64,000 bases of DNA from Lycorma delicatula (Eukaryota > Arthropoda > Insecta > Hemiptera > Fulgoridae), in NCBI RefSeq assembly GCF_047948215.1, contig NC_134455.1:104063995-104127994 (forward strand), in the 5' to 3' direction. Positions 1-13,500 of this stretch are shown here, piece after piece (the stretch's first letter is position 1; each line of letters begins with the position of its first letter). Position numbers and translations under genes: made by a program. The notes under the pieces were generated by a model. It made no database searches. It saw only the letters and a program-made list of their open reading frames with translations, and was not told where the DNA came from.

Positions 1-240
1 CAATTATTTTTCATTGGTCTAAAGGACTGGAATACAAATACCATCTCGGTCCACAAATAAGACATATAAAATCTATCACCACTAAATAATGATCCACCCG
101 ATAAATGAAAGACACTGCAGCAAGGGACATTTTCCAGGCACTGCGACTAGTAGGAAGATAATAAACTCCTGTTATACTTGTGTTCCGTTCCGTTCCAAGA
201 AAACTAATGGATGATATTGAATTTGAAGACAGAATGACTG

Positions 241-300
241 GAAATCTTTCCAAATCTGAATGATGTGGAAATCTTTCCAAATCTGAATGATGTGGAAATC
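241..300. repeat. 27-bp tandem repeat, two full copies plus a partial third
   Basis: The unit begins gaaatctttccaaatctg and recurs exactly at 241 and 268, followed by a short third start at 295. The two full copies are identical. No other structure is visible in bases 1-400, and no dynein exon could be confirmed there. Confidence 0.9.
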
Positions 301-404
301 TATTAAAAAGGTTGTAAGCAACTTCCTTGTAAATCATAAGGCAGATAACTACAAAGAATTTATAACAGGGTTTCTTAAACTATAAAGCACTTAATACATC
401 ATTT

Positions 405-645
405 AATAGATTTAATATGTCATTAATGATCCACTTTTTAGATTCTCATCTGGATTTTTTCCCTACCAATCTTAAAGCTATGAGTGACAAACCTGGAGAA
501 TGCTTTCACCAGGAAATATCCACCGTAGAAACATGTTACCAGGGAAATGGAACCCATGAATGTTGGTTGACTACTGCTGGAATCTCAATATTGATGCACC
601 TACAGCAAAATAGATAAAAAAATCCAAAAGAAGCAGATTTTAGGC
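405..645 (+). pseudogene. fragment of a repeat-derived conserved ORF
   Basis: The open frame 417-617 contains the string HFLDSHLDFFP followed by a SDKPGECFHQ-like stretch. I recognise this as a sequence that recurs, usually broken, in many insect genomes (the usual form reads HGERFHQDI and then a YQGKW block). The frame drifts after about residue 45, where the family pattern continues in a neighbouring frame up to about 645. The parent element is not known to me; it behaves like a dispersed mobile-element remnant. No start or stop context suggests an active gene. It lies downstream of the last dynein exon seen, probably inside the next dynein intron. Confidence 0.5.
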
Positions 646-1460
646 TTAGAAATTGCATGTATAACATTGTTATACTACCATTAAAATGTTGTTTTCTTAC
701 AGCAAAAATTATTAATTACATAAAAGCTGTGCCTGATAGAAAGAAACAACTTACATCTTTGAAATCAGAGTCAATAATACTATAAGATTCAGCTATTAAC
801 ATTCTTATAATAAACTAAAAACGAGATTTTGTTCAGTGCGAATTAACTTCTGATCGTGTTCAGAGATAATGCAATGTATCTATACTCAAAGACAATTATT
901 TAAAAAGAATTAGGAAATTCATGTTAGACAAATCAAAACTCGTTTTTTTTTTGTAGGAGTAAGAGTACATCTTTTTAATTTTTCTCCAGAAATTGCAAAA
1001 ATTTAATTGAAGAAGAAATGACTTTATTAAGAATTAAAGTAAAAAAACAAAGTTGTATGTAAGCAACATAATTCAGATCTAATAATCATTAGATTTCAAT
1101 CACATTATAAATACATCTTTTCCTACTTAAATCAAAATAACCATCTGGATAATACCAGTTGATACCAAAGTAGAAAAAAAAAACACTAATTACCAAAAAA
1201 TGGCTCCAAAAGCAAACGAGAGCATTCTAAAAAACTTATAAAACAATGTAGTAAATTGGTCTGGTATGTCATCAATAACTGTATAAATTTCTTTCTATAA
1301 ATTCATTTAGTATAAAATAACAGAAAAAATTCTATAAGCAACTGCTGAGTTTAAAAATAAGCATGATAGGAAGATATTGGAATGAGAGTAACACAAGTGA
1401 GAAAACCTAATAAGATTCTGATAACAAACAGCTAAATTTTCTTTATTATTATTATTATAC
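646..1460. other. AT-rich intronic sequence, nothing recognised
   Basis: No coding pattern, RNA gene or repeat family was recognised. Its position suggests intron sequence of the minus-strand dynein gene beyond exon 6. Confidence 0.5.
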
Positions 1461-1585
1461 CTCAATCTCTTTGACCATGGTGAAAAATTGACGAACATAA
1501 CGAGACTGTGCAGCTTGAAGTATGTTGGTAACATGTATTAAATTTTCATTTTCTAACTGGTATTTTACCCCAGACAGATTTTCAT
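1461..1585 (-). CDS. dynein heavy chain exon 6
   Basis: The acceptor is ttttttcag and the donor gtataa. It completes YENL with the last base of exon 5 and encodes ILQAAQSRY and MVKEIE. It is the last exon I can identify before the left edge. Confidence 0.75.
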
Positions 1586-4500
1586 CTGAAAAAATGCATA
1601 ACAGAGCAATAACAATCACAGCAATAACATCACGGCTCAGCTGAAAAACTTAAAACATTTACAATAAATAGATAAATTAGTCACAAATTGAATGAATATC
1701 ATTTCTTAAATATTACAATATAAATGCAAAATATATTTCCATATAAGGTCTGTACAAAAATTAACAATAAATAAAATCTAAGACATTAAAAATATCACAT
1801 GTAAATGCTTTAGCTCTTTTGTGCTCCTTATTACGATCCTTTTCTTTTTTTATAATTGCTTGGACAACTACAGGGTCCTGTGGAATAATAAATTGAATCC
1901 TTAACACTCAACTTACTTCATCCAATACTTTTTCTTTGTTCAAAAATATTTTTTAAGCTTTTTTGGAGAAATGCTTTTTGCCAATAATGTTGTTTCTCCC
2001 CACTGAATTTGCAGAGCACAATTTTGGAAGTATATATACAAAATTGACATCTGACAACTTAGAAATTACGTTTCAATAAAGCTTTGTTTGAAATATCTGT
2101 CTGTACGTTTTGCATGAGAAAGTTTCAGGAAGCATTATTATACCTTAAAAGTGAAAAAATGAAATGTATACTAGATATTGTCCAGTAAATAAAAATAAAT
2201 AATTAGAGGAGCCTATCAATCATTTATATCTTGAAATTAAAATAATGAACATGACCTGTGAAGTTCCTTACAGCAAAAATTAATAAGAATAATCATATTA
2301 GAAGTGCTGTCATTTCCAGTTTATAATCCACAAAACATTAGGCAACAGCTTTTAGAAAAGAAACTATTAACATTAAAAGAAGATATTGTCAAGGTAGTTC
2401 AAAGTTTGTGCAGAGATTTGCTAGTTCCTATGAGGCATCCAACATATATGCCCATTTAGTATTTAAGAATTAATTCAAACATGGCAAACATTATTGTGGA
2501 CCATTACCTGCCAATTACCATTACAAACACATTTCCTGCTAGAAAAAACCTGTTTCTATCAATTCTGTGAGTATAATACCCTTTCCAAGGAACTTACAAC
2601 CAGACAAATATGTATAAGCATGTAAACATTTTGTTAATGTCTCTCAGATAAAAAAATTCTTCAGAAAGTGATAATAAAGTTAAAAGTAATAATTTTAGTA
2701 AAATTTTCCCCTAGTGGTTTGTGTAGGATTACATTTTGGATGAGAGTTATCAGCTCAGCTCTTATAAAGTTACTAGTAAGTTTATGACCTTGGGTAATTA
2801 GTAAAATCTGCTACAATGATGACATTTTAATGGTCATTACAATGATGACAATAGTCAAGATTGTATTAATAAAAAATTGTGTAAATTTTCAGAGATAGTT
2901 GAAATTTCTCAGATTACAGATTGGTTAACATGTTGCTAAAACTAAATCCTAATCATCTGAGATCCCCATTTAGTTTTCTGGTTCCAAAAATATCAGAAGA
3001 ATTAAATGGGTCCTTGGTGTATTGGCATATTACCCAAAACAGATAAAAAATTTACAGGAAATTTTTTTTCACTTTTTCATTGACAGACATGAAAAGTGAT
3101 AGGATCATAAAAAATAATGTTGCATCAGCTTCAATAGATTTTGTTGAGAACATTACACTTAGTGTTGAAACAAATGCTTCAAAATTCACTGAAAGAGTGG
3201 CACTATCATAAATTCTTGTCCTATATCTTTTCTCTCTAGAATTTTGTCTACAAGTGAACTAAAACGCAAATAGTATGGGTAAAGAAACATACATATTAAT
3301 AACACATTTTTGTACAGAATTGGAAACACTATTTATTAAAATAAGTACAATCATGATCATAACAGACCAGATTATTCAGCAATGACATTTATGTTCAAAC
3401 CTAAACAGCCCATAGCTCATAGAAATAAGAATAAGGTAAAACACAGTGGTATCTTTGGTTTATTAGGATAAGCATAGTATCTTACATCTGGTTAATCAAT
3501 GTCTTATAGTTATGTTATCACGGGTCCGTGTTCTTATAGGATGTCCAGGAGATTATTAAAGTTCTGAATGAGATGTCATGTAAGTTTGTGGAGAGAGCAT
3601 GCTCATATTAAGTAATTTATTCAGATGTTAACTATAAAGGAAAATCTGGCTCTATAGTGAAGGAGATAATGCCTTTTGAATTACTACTATTTGCATTCCA
3701 TTATTTGTATATGGCAACTAACATAGTGGTAAAGAATATCTTGTCTTCATTTACTAGATTTGAACCATATATAAATTTCATCTTTGGTGATTGACTCATA
3801 TAAATGGACATCTTTGATGTCCATTTTTTTCAAATATGGATGAATAATAATTTTGTCTAAACAGATACTAAGTCAAGAATTACAAATAGCTAATTAATAT
3901 TCATTTTAGACAGTACCCACAAAATAAATAATTTGAGCCACTGTTAACTCATTTTAACAAAACCAACTGTTCAGCCAGTGAAAATATGTCTACTACCAAT
4001 AATAGTATAAACTGCCTTAATAAACATATGGGGCTACTAAACAAAAATACGTTAAATATTTTGAAATAAAATTTCTTAGTAATGACACAAAATCTATCAA
4101 TTCTTATCCGATATAGAAAATTTATAATAAATTAAAACATACATCTATATTTCCAAAATTCTAGCTCATCAACCAACCCCAGCATTTCAGTTGGTGAAGA
4201 TTGTTCACGGTCTCCAAGTGCAACTCTTATCTGACAAGTCCAGTTTAGCATTACACCTGCAACAAACATTATATATTTTTTCTGTAAGAATAAATATTGT
4301 AAAACAATGTTGATAATGCGGACACCATGACATATGTATGTATTCTATTGGTTTTAAATATGTGTGTGTATGATTACACATATACACACAAACAATACAT
4401 GTAATGGGTAAAATCAATCGCTCAAAAAAATTAAAAATGGATGCAAATATTAAAAACAAAATAATTAAAAAAATTAGCAATAAATATATCATAAATTGCC

Positions 4501-7500
4501 ATAAAATTTAAAAAAGCAATCATTAAAATAATATTTCATTGTTAGATATAGATAAATCTATTAGTGTTTTATTTTAATGAAAGTAATTTTAATAGGAAAA
4601 AGTTACTAACTTCTATGAACAAAACTGGACAATCTCAGAAATCAGTATATTAATATTACATTCGTGGAATCTGTTCAAGTGTTACACAATTTTGAGAACT
4701 AATTAGTAAAATCTGAAAAACTTCAAACAAGAATTCCACTCTATTTATTTTTATTTATTACTATTTACTATTTATTTATTTATTACTATTTTTTATTATT
4801 CTATTTATTTTTTATCAAACCACTAAAATTCTTTTTAAATATTTTACAATTTATTAAAATTTATTGTTAGCAGGGCTCATATTATAGTTATATATTATTT
4901 TGCCATCATTGTTAGAAATCTGAAAATAAACAATTGGCAAAATATTTAATAAAACATTCATTTTGTTAAATGTTTATTTAAAAAAATACTGAATTAAAAA
5001 AAAAATTAAATTTAGAATATTACTTTAAAAATGTTACCAAATGTTATAAATTGGTCTCATGTTTAATTACCATCCTTTCACCTATCATTTATCTTATTAC
5101 AATACATATGCAGCATGACAAAGGTTGTAATAATAAAGAAATGGTTGTATAATAAAATGGATAAAATCAGTCACATTGGGAATAAAAATAACTATATCTT
5201 TCTCTTGAAATAAACATTAAAAAGAAAATCAATTTCACAGTAAATTTCCATTTGTTAATATGAATGCAGATATGATTGTTACTTTAAGTAATACAAAACT
5301 AATTAACAATTTACCTTCCAGCCTTTCAACCAGCTGTCTGTTTTTACTTGCTTGCTCCAATGTAATAGTCCTTGCTTCATATGGTACATAAATTACTGTT
5401 AAACCACACATTTTATATCGCAAATTTGTCAAATCAGAAAGAAAATAATTCAACTGTGAAGAGAAGCTACTTTTCACACCTGAAATTTTTTTTAAGGAAA
5501 ACAGTTCTGAACTAAAAAAAAAAAAAAATTCCATAAAGTTGAGATATCAAAACCCTTGCTCTTTCATTAATATTATTTGTGAAAATATATGAATTGCTTA
5601 TTCTTTATGAAAATAATTTCTTTCTATTTATTTATTCACCCTATTCAGAAAAACACTACACTGCACTGACTTCTCTTACTTTCAATAAGATATCAATAAT
5701 TTTGATATATATCATAACAAATAACTTCTTACTACCTATTTTTTCCCCTTTCATTACTTTTCAAGTCACTACTTTCATAGCGTGTCGCTGTTATTTTCAG
5801 TGAACTTCATGCAGTATATTAATATATATACACATAACTCACCAAGTTAACATCTTTTTAAAAATAATAGTGAAAACAACAAACAGGTTCTTTCTGAAAG
5901 TTACACTTTGCACATTAATACAGAAACAAATTAAAATATTATAGAAAAACTAAACAATCATGGAATTATAATATTTCATAAACAATCCTATCCATAAATC
6001 TTTCTATCTTAATTAGATACCCACACACAAATCCAAAACCATGTAAAATAATGGATGCAGAAATAATAGAAATATTATAATAAATGTTATATATATTAGT
6101 ATATTATAATTCATATTATTCATTAATCATTTAAATAATATTAATTTGCCAACAAATTAGTCAAAAACTTTTGATATATTATATAAAAATGTAAAACTCC
6201 GATATAAAGCCAGAATCATATATATAAATCCTACTAAAGCAAAGAAAAAACAAGACTAAGATAAGGTTCACAGCATTATAACATTATAGCCTCTCAAACA
6301 CCTTTGTAAAGTACACACATGGTTCTGAAATTTATTCTCCAATCGGAATGGACCATTCTATGGACACTAAAGAAAGCATCACACACCTTCTTGGTGAATA
6401 TTGAGTCACTCAAAGATTCTCATCAAGGACAACACGTAAATACTTCTGAAGTGGTATATAATGAATTAAAGTGGGACAAACTGCCATTGATACACAAGCT
6501 TTATCAGCTAGTTGACCTTTGATCATTATGGTTTTCTCTAGACTGATCACCATCTTATGTTATTAATTCCATTACTGGAATATTTTACAAGCCCTAAATC
6601 TTATCTCACTCCTCAAATCTCCTTTAACCATTGTTTATCCACTTAAACGATGAAGTGACATACAGTGGGTAAACTCAACTGCATCAAAGAGTTTAATTCA
6701 ACAACCCAGAGCAAATGTCCTATTGCACTGCCCTGCAGATAACCTTTGTATAGTGTCTTTCTACCTCTGAGCTGTCATCATGAAGAACGATGACTCGGGT
6801 GCTAAAATAACTAGTTCACTGATCTCATTTTGCATGTAATCACCCTTCTGAAGCTGAAACAGGGCAGAGGGCCACCACAAATTATTAAAAGCCCTGGATA
6901 AATAAAAAAAAAGCCTAAAACATATCAAGATTCACTAGAGGAGACAATACCCATACCTTTAGAGTAGCACCCTCTGTGCTCTTGCCTGGGTGAAAACAGT
7001 ATTGAACAACAATCAACAATTTCCTTGTATTCAACCTACCATCAATAAGAAGGTATCTAGAAGGTACCTTTTTGAAAAGTAGGTTTATAAAGCAGAAAAA
7101 CAAAACTTGTGTTTTTGACAGGTTTTCTGTGACTAAAACCCTTACATTGCTTTATATAATATTTAGTAAAACTTGAGAACTTGTAGATTTTTGTCAGTTT
7201 ATATAATAAGTAAGAAACAGGAGGTACCAATTTAAGAAGTGCATATCAACATTATATATAGAAAAAAATAAATTTTCTCTCTACTTCTTTTGAACAGATT
7301 TAATAACTAAACTAATAAAAAATTGCCTTTCAGAAATACATTTTTATTATGATATTAAATGAATACATCAAGTCCCCATGAGCATCTGAATATAATTAGG
7401 AAAATTTTATTATTTAAGGCAAATAATGACAATTTTTTTTTCTAAAAATTAAAAATATCTTATGTAATTCAGAATTACAAACTCTTTCACTTTTTTGTCA

Positions 7501-10500
7501 TTTCTATCTTTTATAAATATTTTTTAAGCATGAATTCAAGAATCAGTATAAACCAGTATAAAGCGGGGCGTGCTTTCATATTCAATATCTACATAAATTC
7601 TCTAAATATGATGAAGGTTTTGATGCAAAATGGAAATGATAGCTTCAATATACAATATGTAGTAAATCTCTTTGGATGAACTAAAGTTAAGGTGCAAAAT
7701 AGAACTGTTGTACCCCATAGTTTTCATTGTGGTCTTACAAAAATAGGACTTTACAAAATTATCTTCTATTTATGTTTACTGAGTAATCCATTGCTTGGAT
7801 CCTTTTTTCTTCAAATTGAATTGAATTATTTCATAAACCAAACCTAATTTTTCAGTAATCCTTTACTTTCGAGAATATTGTTTTTTACTTTTTAATACTA
7901 TGTTTAAAAATTTATTCTTTTAAATTTTCAGTATTTATAGAAAAGCATGTTTTAATTTTTTTTTGAATTTCAGGTAATTTTATAAATCAGTGTTAGTATA
8001 ATTTATTAGATATTTATATAAAATAATAAGGTAGAAATTGGATGGATATATAAAATAATTATAATTAAAAAAAAAGATATATATTTTATTATTAGTTTTA
8101 CTGAATGAGAAGCACAAAACAATTTTTTTTTAATATTGAATTGAGTAAGATAAAACAGTAAAATTAATTAAGAGTAAACTTTTATTCTAAAAACTTTTGG
8201 ATTGATAAGAATACAGTAAATGAACCGTAATGATAATTTTAGTATAAGAGGAAAAAATTAAATTTGCTTCCAACAAGTTTGTGGTTAAATTTTCATAATA
8301 AATGCATTAATAAAAGTCTGTTTTGAATATGCAATGAATAAAAAAAATATAAAATTCTTCTTTTATGACTAGAGATAGCCTTTAAAAAATTGTTAGAAAA
8401 AATAAATGTGATAAATAGCATAAAATTAAGTAATTAAAAGATCAGTAAATTATTAAATAAAAAAAAAATTAGTAAATTATTATACAAGATATGCTGATCA
8501 ATAAAATCAGCAGTATAAAAGAAACAACTAGATAAGTAACAGGCAACAAAAAAGAGCCTCAATAAAAAAAATACTGAGAACTTGAGAGTAATAAATGAAA
8601 ACAATAGAAAAATTAATTGTAAAACCAGGTAACAAAAGTGAGTAGAGAAACAAGGTTAATAAAGTAGATAATAAACACGTTAATAAATAGACAATAAATA
8701 GTTAATAAACAAGTAAACAAGTAGGATAAAGTTAATCCATTAATCTATTAATCCAAGCAGTTAAAAAAATCCCAGGAAAGGCAAAATTTGTGTCAACTGT
8801 AACTAAAAATTACAGAGAAAAAGGAAATGTGTAAGAAGGTAACAAAAAAAATCATCATAAATTAAATAATTGACATAGACGAAGGTTACAATGAAAATGA
8901 TTATAAATTAATAGAAAATTTGAAGGAACAAAATTATGAATTGAGAAAAAGCAGATTATGACTAGAAAAAAAATATAATAAATTCTGATCGTCATTTAAG
9001 TATAATAACTGATTGGAAGAGCTTTTTGAAATTGTTTAATAAAGAAGAAATAATGATTAAGTTGAGATGCAGATGTCATTTTAAGAAAGAAATTTTGATT
9101 TTGATACTGTTCTAAGTGCTGAAATTTAATCATGTAGATGAAAAAGTAACACACATTTTTGAGAAAAATATTTGGAAGAGAAACTTTTCGGTAAAGATTT
9201 TTTAAACTAAGCCAACAATAAAAGTATGTTGTATGAAGTGCCAAATGAAGAATTAAGAATTAGGTTAAATCAGATTACAAATATTTTGCAAGGACTGTTA
9301 AATATTTAAGACAGCTATTGCAAACACATTCAATATTAACAGTAATAAAAGATTTTTGAAGATGAAATTGTTTATGTTAATATGCAAGCCTTACTAGAGG
9401 ATTCATGATAAAGTGAGAGGTATACGATTGTGTTATCCGCTACTCTACAACTATTTATAAAATGGCTTGTCAGAGCAAGTTCACTATTGTTTCTTACAAA
9501 GTTTTAATTCTTATACTTCCAAACTGTATTTATTCAATCTTTCAGCTTGCCTGAAGACTTTTTTAAAAATAGTATTTTATTTAATTTGTTCATTAACATG
9601 ACAAATATGTGCAGCATTTAGAATTATTTTTCACTGATGGAGGTAAAGTGAAAATAGTCACAGAGTTCACTAGAGCAGTTAGAAATTTTTAAAGTCAAAA
9701 TCAGGATTGGAATTTAATGTAAGCAAAGCAATGAAGCAGCTTCAGGGTTACTAGGGTTACTTGGGTTACAAGGGTTACTAGCACAAAGCTAATCTTGGTT
9801 GAGTCAAAAGATGTGAATTTAATAAATGTCAGAACCTGTGTCACTAAAATCCTAAATTAAAAGAAGCGGGTTATTTTAAACAGCAAATTAAAGAAATATA
9901 ATTTTAAAAATAGTCAATTTCTGGATAGTTAAATTTCTTATGAAACCTTAATTACTTAAAAAAATTAATTAAAATTATTTTTTATTTCTAAATAATGGGA
10001 AATTATCATTTCAAATTAATATTTAATTCTGAACTTGATCCTGTGAGAAAAAGCTTATTAGCAGATTTGTGTGCGGGCCAGGCTTTGGGGAGGGGGGGGG
10101 GGAGGAAAGAGGATAAAAAACAGTTACCTGTAATTATCATAAGTAAGATAATATTAACTAATAAAATAAACAATAATGTAGGATTACATATATTATACAG
10201 GGCATTCAAAAAGTAACTTATGCTTTTGCTGTAGTAAAAGTAACATGGACTTTTACAACAATCTGTAACATTAACTTATAGCAATTGTTGGAAATTGTCC
10301 ATATGAATATATTCACATGTATTTCTTCTTGTTCCTGAAGACGCTCACAGGTTGAGCATGTGGAATGTGCTTGGTGAAATCACAAATAAAAGTTTGAATA
10401 TTCTGAATGCTGTGGGGGTAATAAACATTACTTTTTACATTATCCATGAAGTAAATATTTGGTAGGCTTAAATCTGGAGAATGAGGTAGCCAAAAAACCC

Positions 10501-13500
10501 TTAGAAATGAATTAATTTTTGAAAACTTCTTGCAGTAACCTCATGGAGAAGGTGTACACATGGCTGTGCTATCTTGTTGAATTCAAGCATTATGATTTTA
10601 TGATAATCAGCTTAATTTATTGTTTATAAAAAGAATACTGCACCGACTATTCTTCTCCTGGATATTATAATCCATACATACGGCACATGGGTTATTGGCA
10701 AACCATAAATCTGAGTTCTGTTAATACACATGCTCTGATAAATGGAACCATGCCTAGTCAGTATAGAACAGTCCAAGGTATTATCAGGATTGACTTTTAG
10801 AAACTATTAAAACCATTCTCAGTACTGAGTTTGCTTTTCACAGTCTGCAGCCAATAAACTTTGAACCACTTTCACTTCATATGGGATGAGAGGGAGCTTC
10901 TTACAACACAGTGTGTGTGGGTTGCACACCATGCATTTCTGTTGGTACATTTTGGCATGGACTTGTTCGGACTATGTTGCATAGCAGCTGATAAGTCTTG
11001 GAGTTTTTCTTCATCAATGTAATTTAGCGCTCTTACATTATGTGACCTAGAACCGGTGTACCTGGAAGTCTAATGAAAAACTGTCTATGTGTGCTCACCA
11101 TGCTTGGAGAAGACATACTCTACAAGAAATATTTGTTCTTCTTAGCACCATTCTGAGTGCACACAGAAAGAGACAATTTGAACTGTTCAAAGATTTACAC
11201 CTTCTCATCTCAAGATCATCCAGTCTGACTGGCTCCTAGAAGCAATTATAGTAAATTGCTTCAGAAGTAATTAAACTTTTCAAACACATTTTAATATAGG
11301 TGCTACAAAATAACATTAATTGTCAATAAGTTAAAATTTGACTAATATATAAATTATGTTTATAAAAGATTTATTTTTTATTTAGAAACAGGAATAAATT
11401 TAAAATGTATATACAAGCCATTAATTTGTATAAAAGTAGCTCCATTCATTGATTTTTGTGCTTATTTTTATATAATTAGGGTCAGCTGAGCAAAATTCAG
11501 AAATTATAAAATGAAGGTGTTTGTGTTTTGAATTGCAAAAAACAAGGAAATTTCAAAACAAATCTGAAAGCAAATAAAATAGAACTACAAATAAAAACTT
11601 GATCCTACAAACACTGTTTTTGTTAATTACTAGACAAAGAATAACAATGTTAACTTTAATAGTATAATACTGAAAAATTTATTGTTTTATAAAAATTTTT
11701 AATTAGTTATAATATACCAATATGTTAAAAAGAAGAAACAAATTTCTTAAAAAAAAAAAATACAGACTTGTGGAAGAGAAAATTAAAATACAGAAATATT
11801 AAATTAAGAGTACTTGAAAACAAAATTAAATATAAGCAGAGGCAAACAAATTCAAATAATTAAAGTTGAAAATAAATAATAAAGTTAAAAAAGTTTAATT
11901 TAAATAATCAAAAGATAATCTGAAGAAATTAACTAACAGATCTCCGACAGTAAAATAATCTACTAAAATTAAATATCTTTAAAAATGCAAAATAAAATAG
12001 GCGTATTAAGCTCTGGCACTTTATTCATGAAATACTATCTATTTAATACTATTAAATATTAAAATTAATAGCATAATAAGGATACTATCTGGCCACTGTT
12101 TAATGTTGAAAATTGTAGGAGCAAAAACAGTCTCCAAAGCCTCCAAAAGTGCTCCTTCCACAACATTATTGATGGTTCCAAATAAAATATGATTAAAAAA
12201 ATTTTCCTCTGTAATAGTAACTCCTTCTTGTTCTTTTATGAAGTATGTAAGATCTCCTACCTGGACATTAGGCATACCCAGATGAGCAACCAGAGTTTGC
12301 TTATCATAATAAATTGTCAATGTAATGTTTTCTGGATCTGTTAAAAACTCAGCGATTACCGTTTCACACATTGGACTCCAATCATTCTCGTTCAAGTCCA
12401 ACAGAACAGTAAATAATTTCACTTTTTTTACCTGTAATGCCACAAAAAACACCCAAATGACAGTTAAACAATGAAAATATATACATCATGTAACCTTAAA
12501 AAGTTGCATTCCTGAAATACATTCACGTATCTTCCTTATAAGTACACTTTTAGATGTTATGTCTTTTAATTAGATGTGCAGATACTATTTAAATTAACCT
12601 AAATATAAATAAAACATATGCATATTATAAAGTTAAGAGAATTACAGATTAATTCGAATTAGTTTATCATCATAAGAGATAAATAAAAAATAAAAAAATC
12701 TTATTATTTAACTTGTATGATTCCAGTACTGAAAATAAAAAAAAAACCTAAAAAATAGAAATTAAAAAAATAAATGATGAAATTTCTAAATAATTTTCTG
12801 AGAAAAACAAAACTTGAATTGTATGGATCAGACATAGGATTTGTGTATATTTTGTGTAAAAGATACAAAGAAAATTTAAAGTAATAGTTTATTAAGTGAA
12901 ATTCATTAGCATTGACATGGGCTGACCTAATTAATTTTCAATAACATTGAAATAAAGTAAACACTGATAAATGTTGAATCTACTGAAGTATCTCTGTCAT
13001 TCATCCAGAAGGTTCAGCATTCCAGTCAGGCTAGGCATTTTTTAATTCACTGAAAAACTGATTTCCCAACAAAAATTTCACAGAGTACCAAGTCTAAACA
13101 TCCACAGTTGGATATTTAACATGTAGTTAAGAAAAAACAAAAAAAAAATGTATTTCTTATTTCTTGAACACATGAAGATGCTTATAGAGTGATATATATA
13201 TAAGATGCTATACCACTGAATGCTTACTTTAAGGTATAATTGTACGTTTTATTTTCCAGTTTCTGATCACTAACAGTTAGCTGTGTGCTCTGACCTTTGA
13301 CATTACACCACAAGCTGACTCAGAATGAACAATATTATTGAATACAATTCGATAATAAAGTATATTATTTAGGAATAATAAAGTACAGCTGCACTTCTTT
13401 TCCTAAAACATCTGCTTTGTCATTACTAGTAATTCTTACGAGACTAAAAATTCAACTAATTCTACTACAGTTAAAAACAAAAAAAATGTAATAGCAGTGA

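Noticed and set aside
11..337. A 108-codon minus-strand frame that might be dynein exon 7
   Set aside because: It contains the 27-bp tandem repeat and lacks any dynein tail motif; no acceptor in phase with exon 6 was found.
9744..9780. Telomere-like repeat
   Set aside because: The period is nine and the insect TTAGG word is absent.
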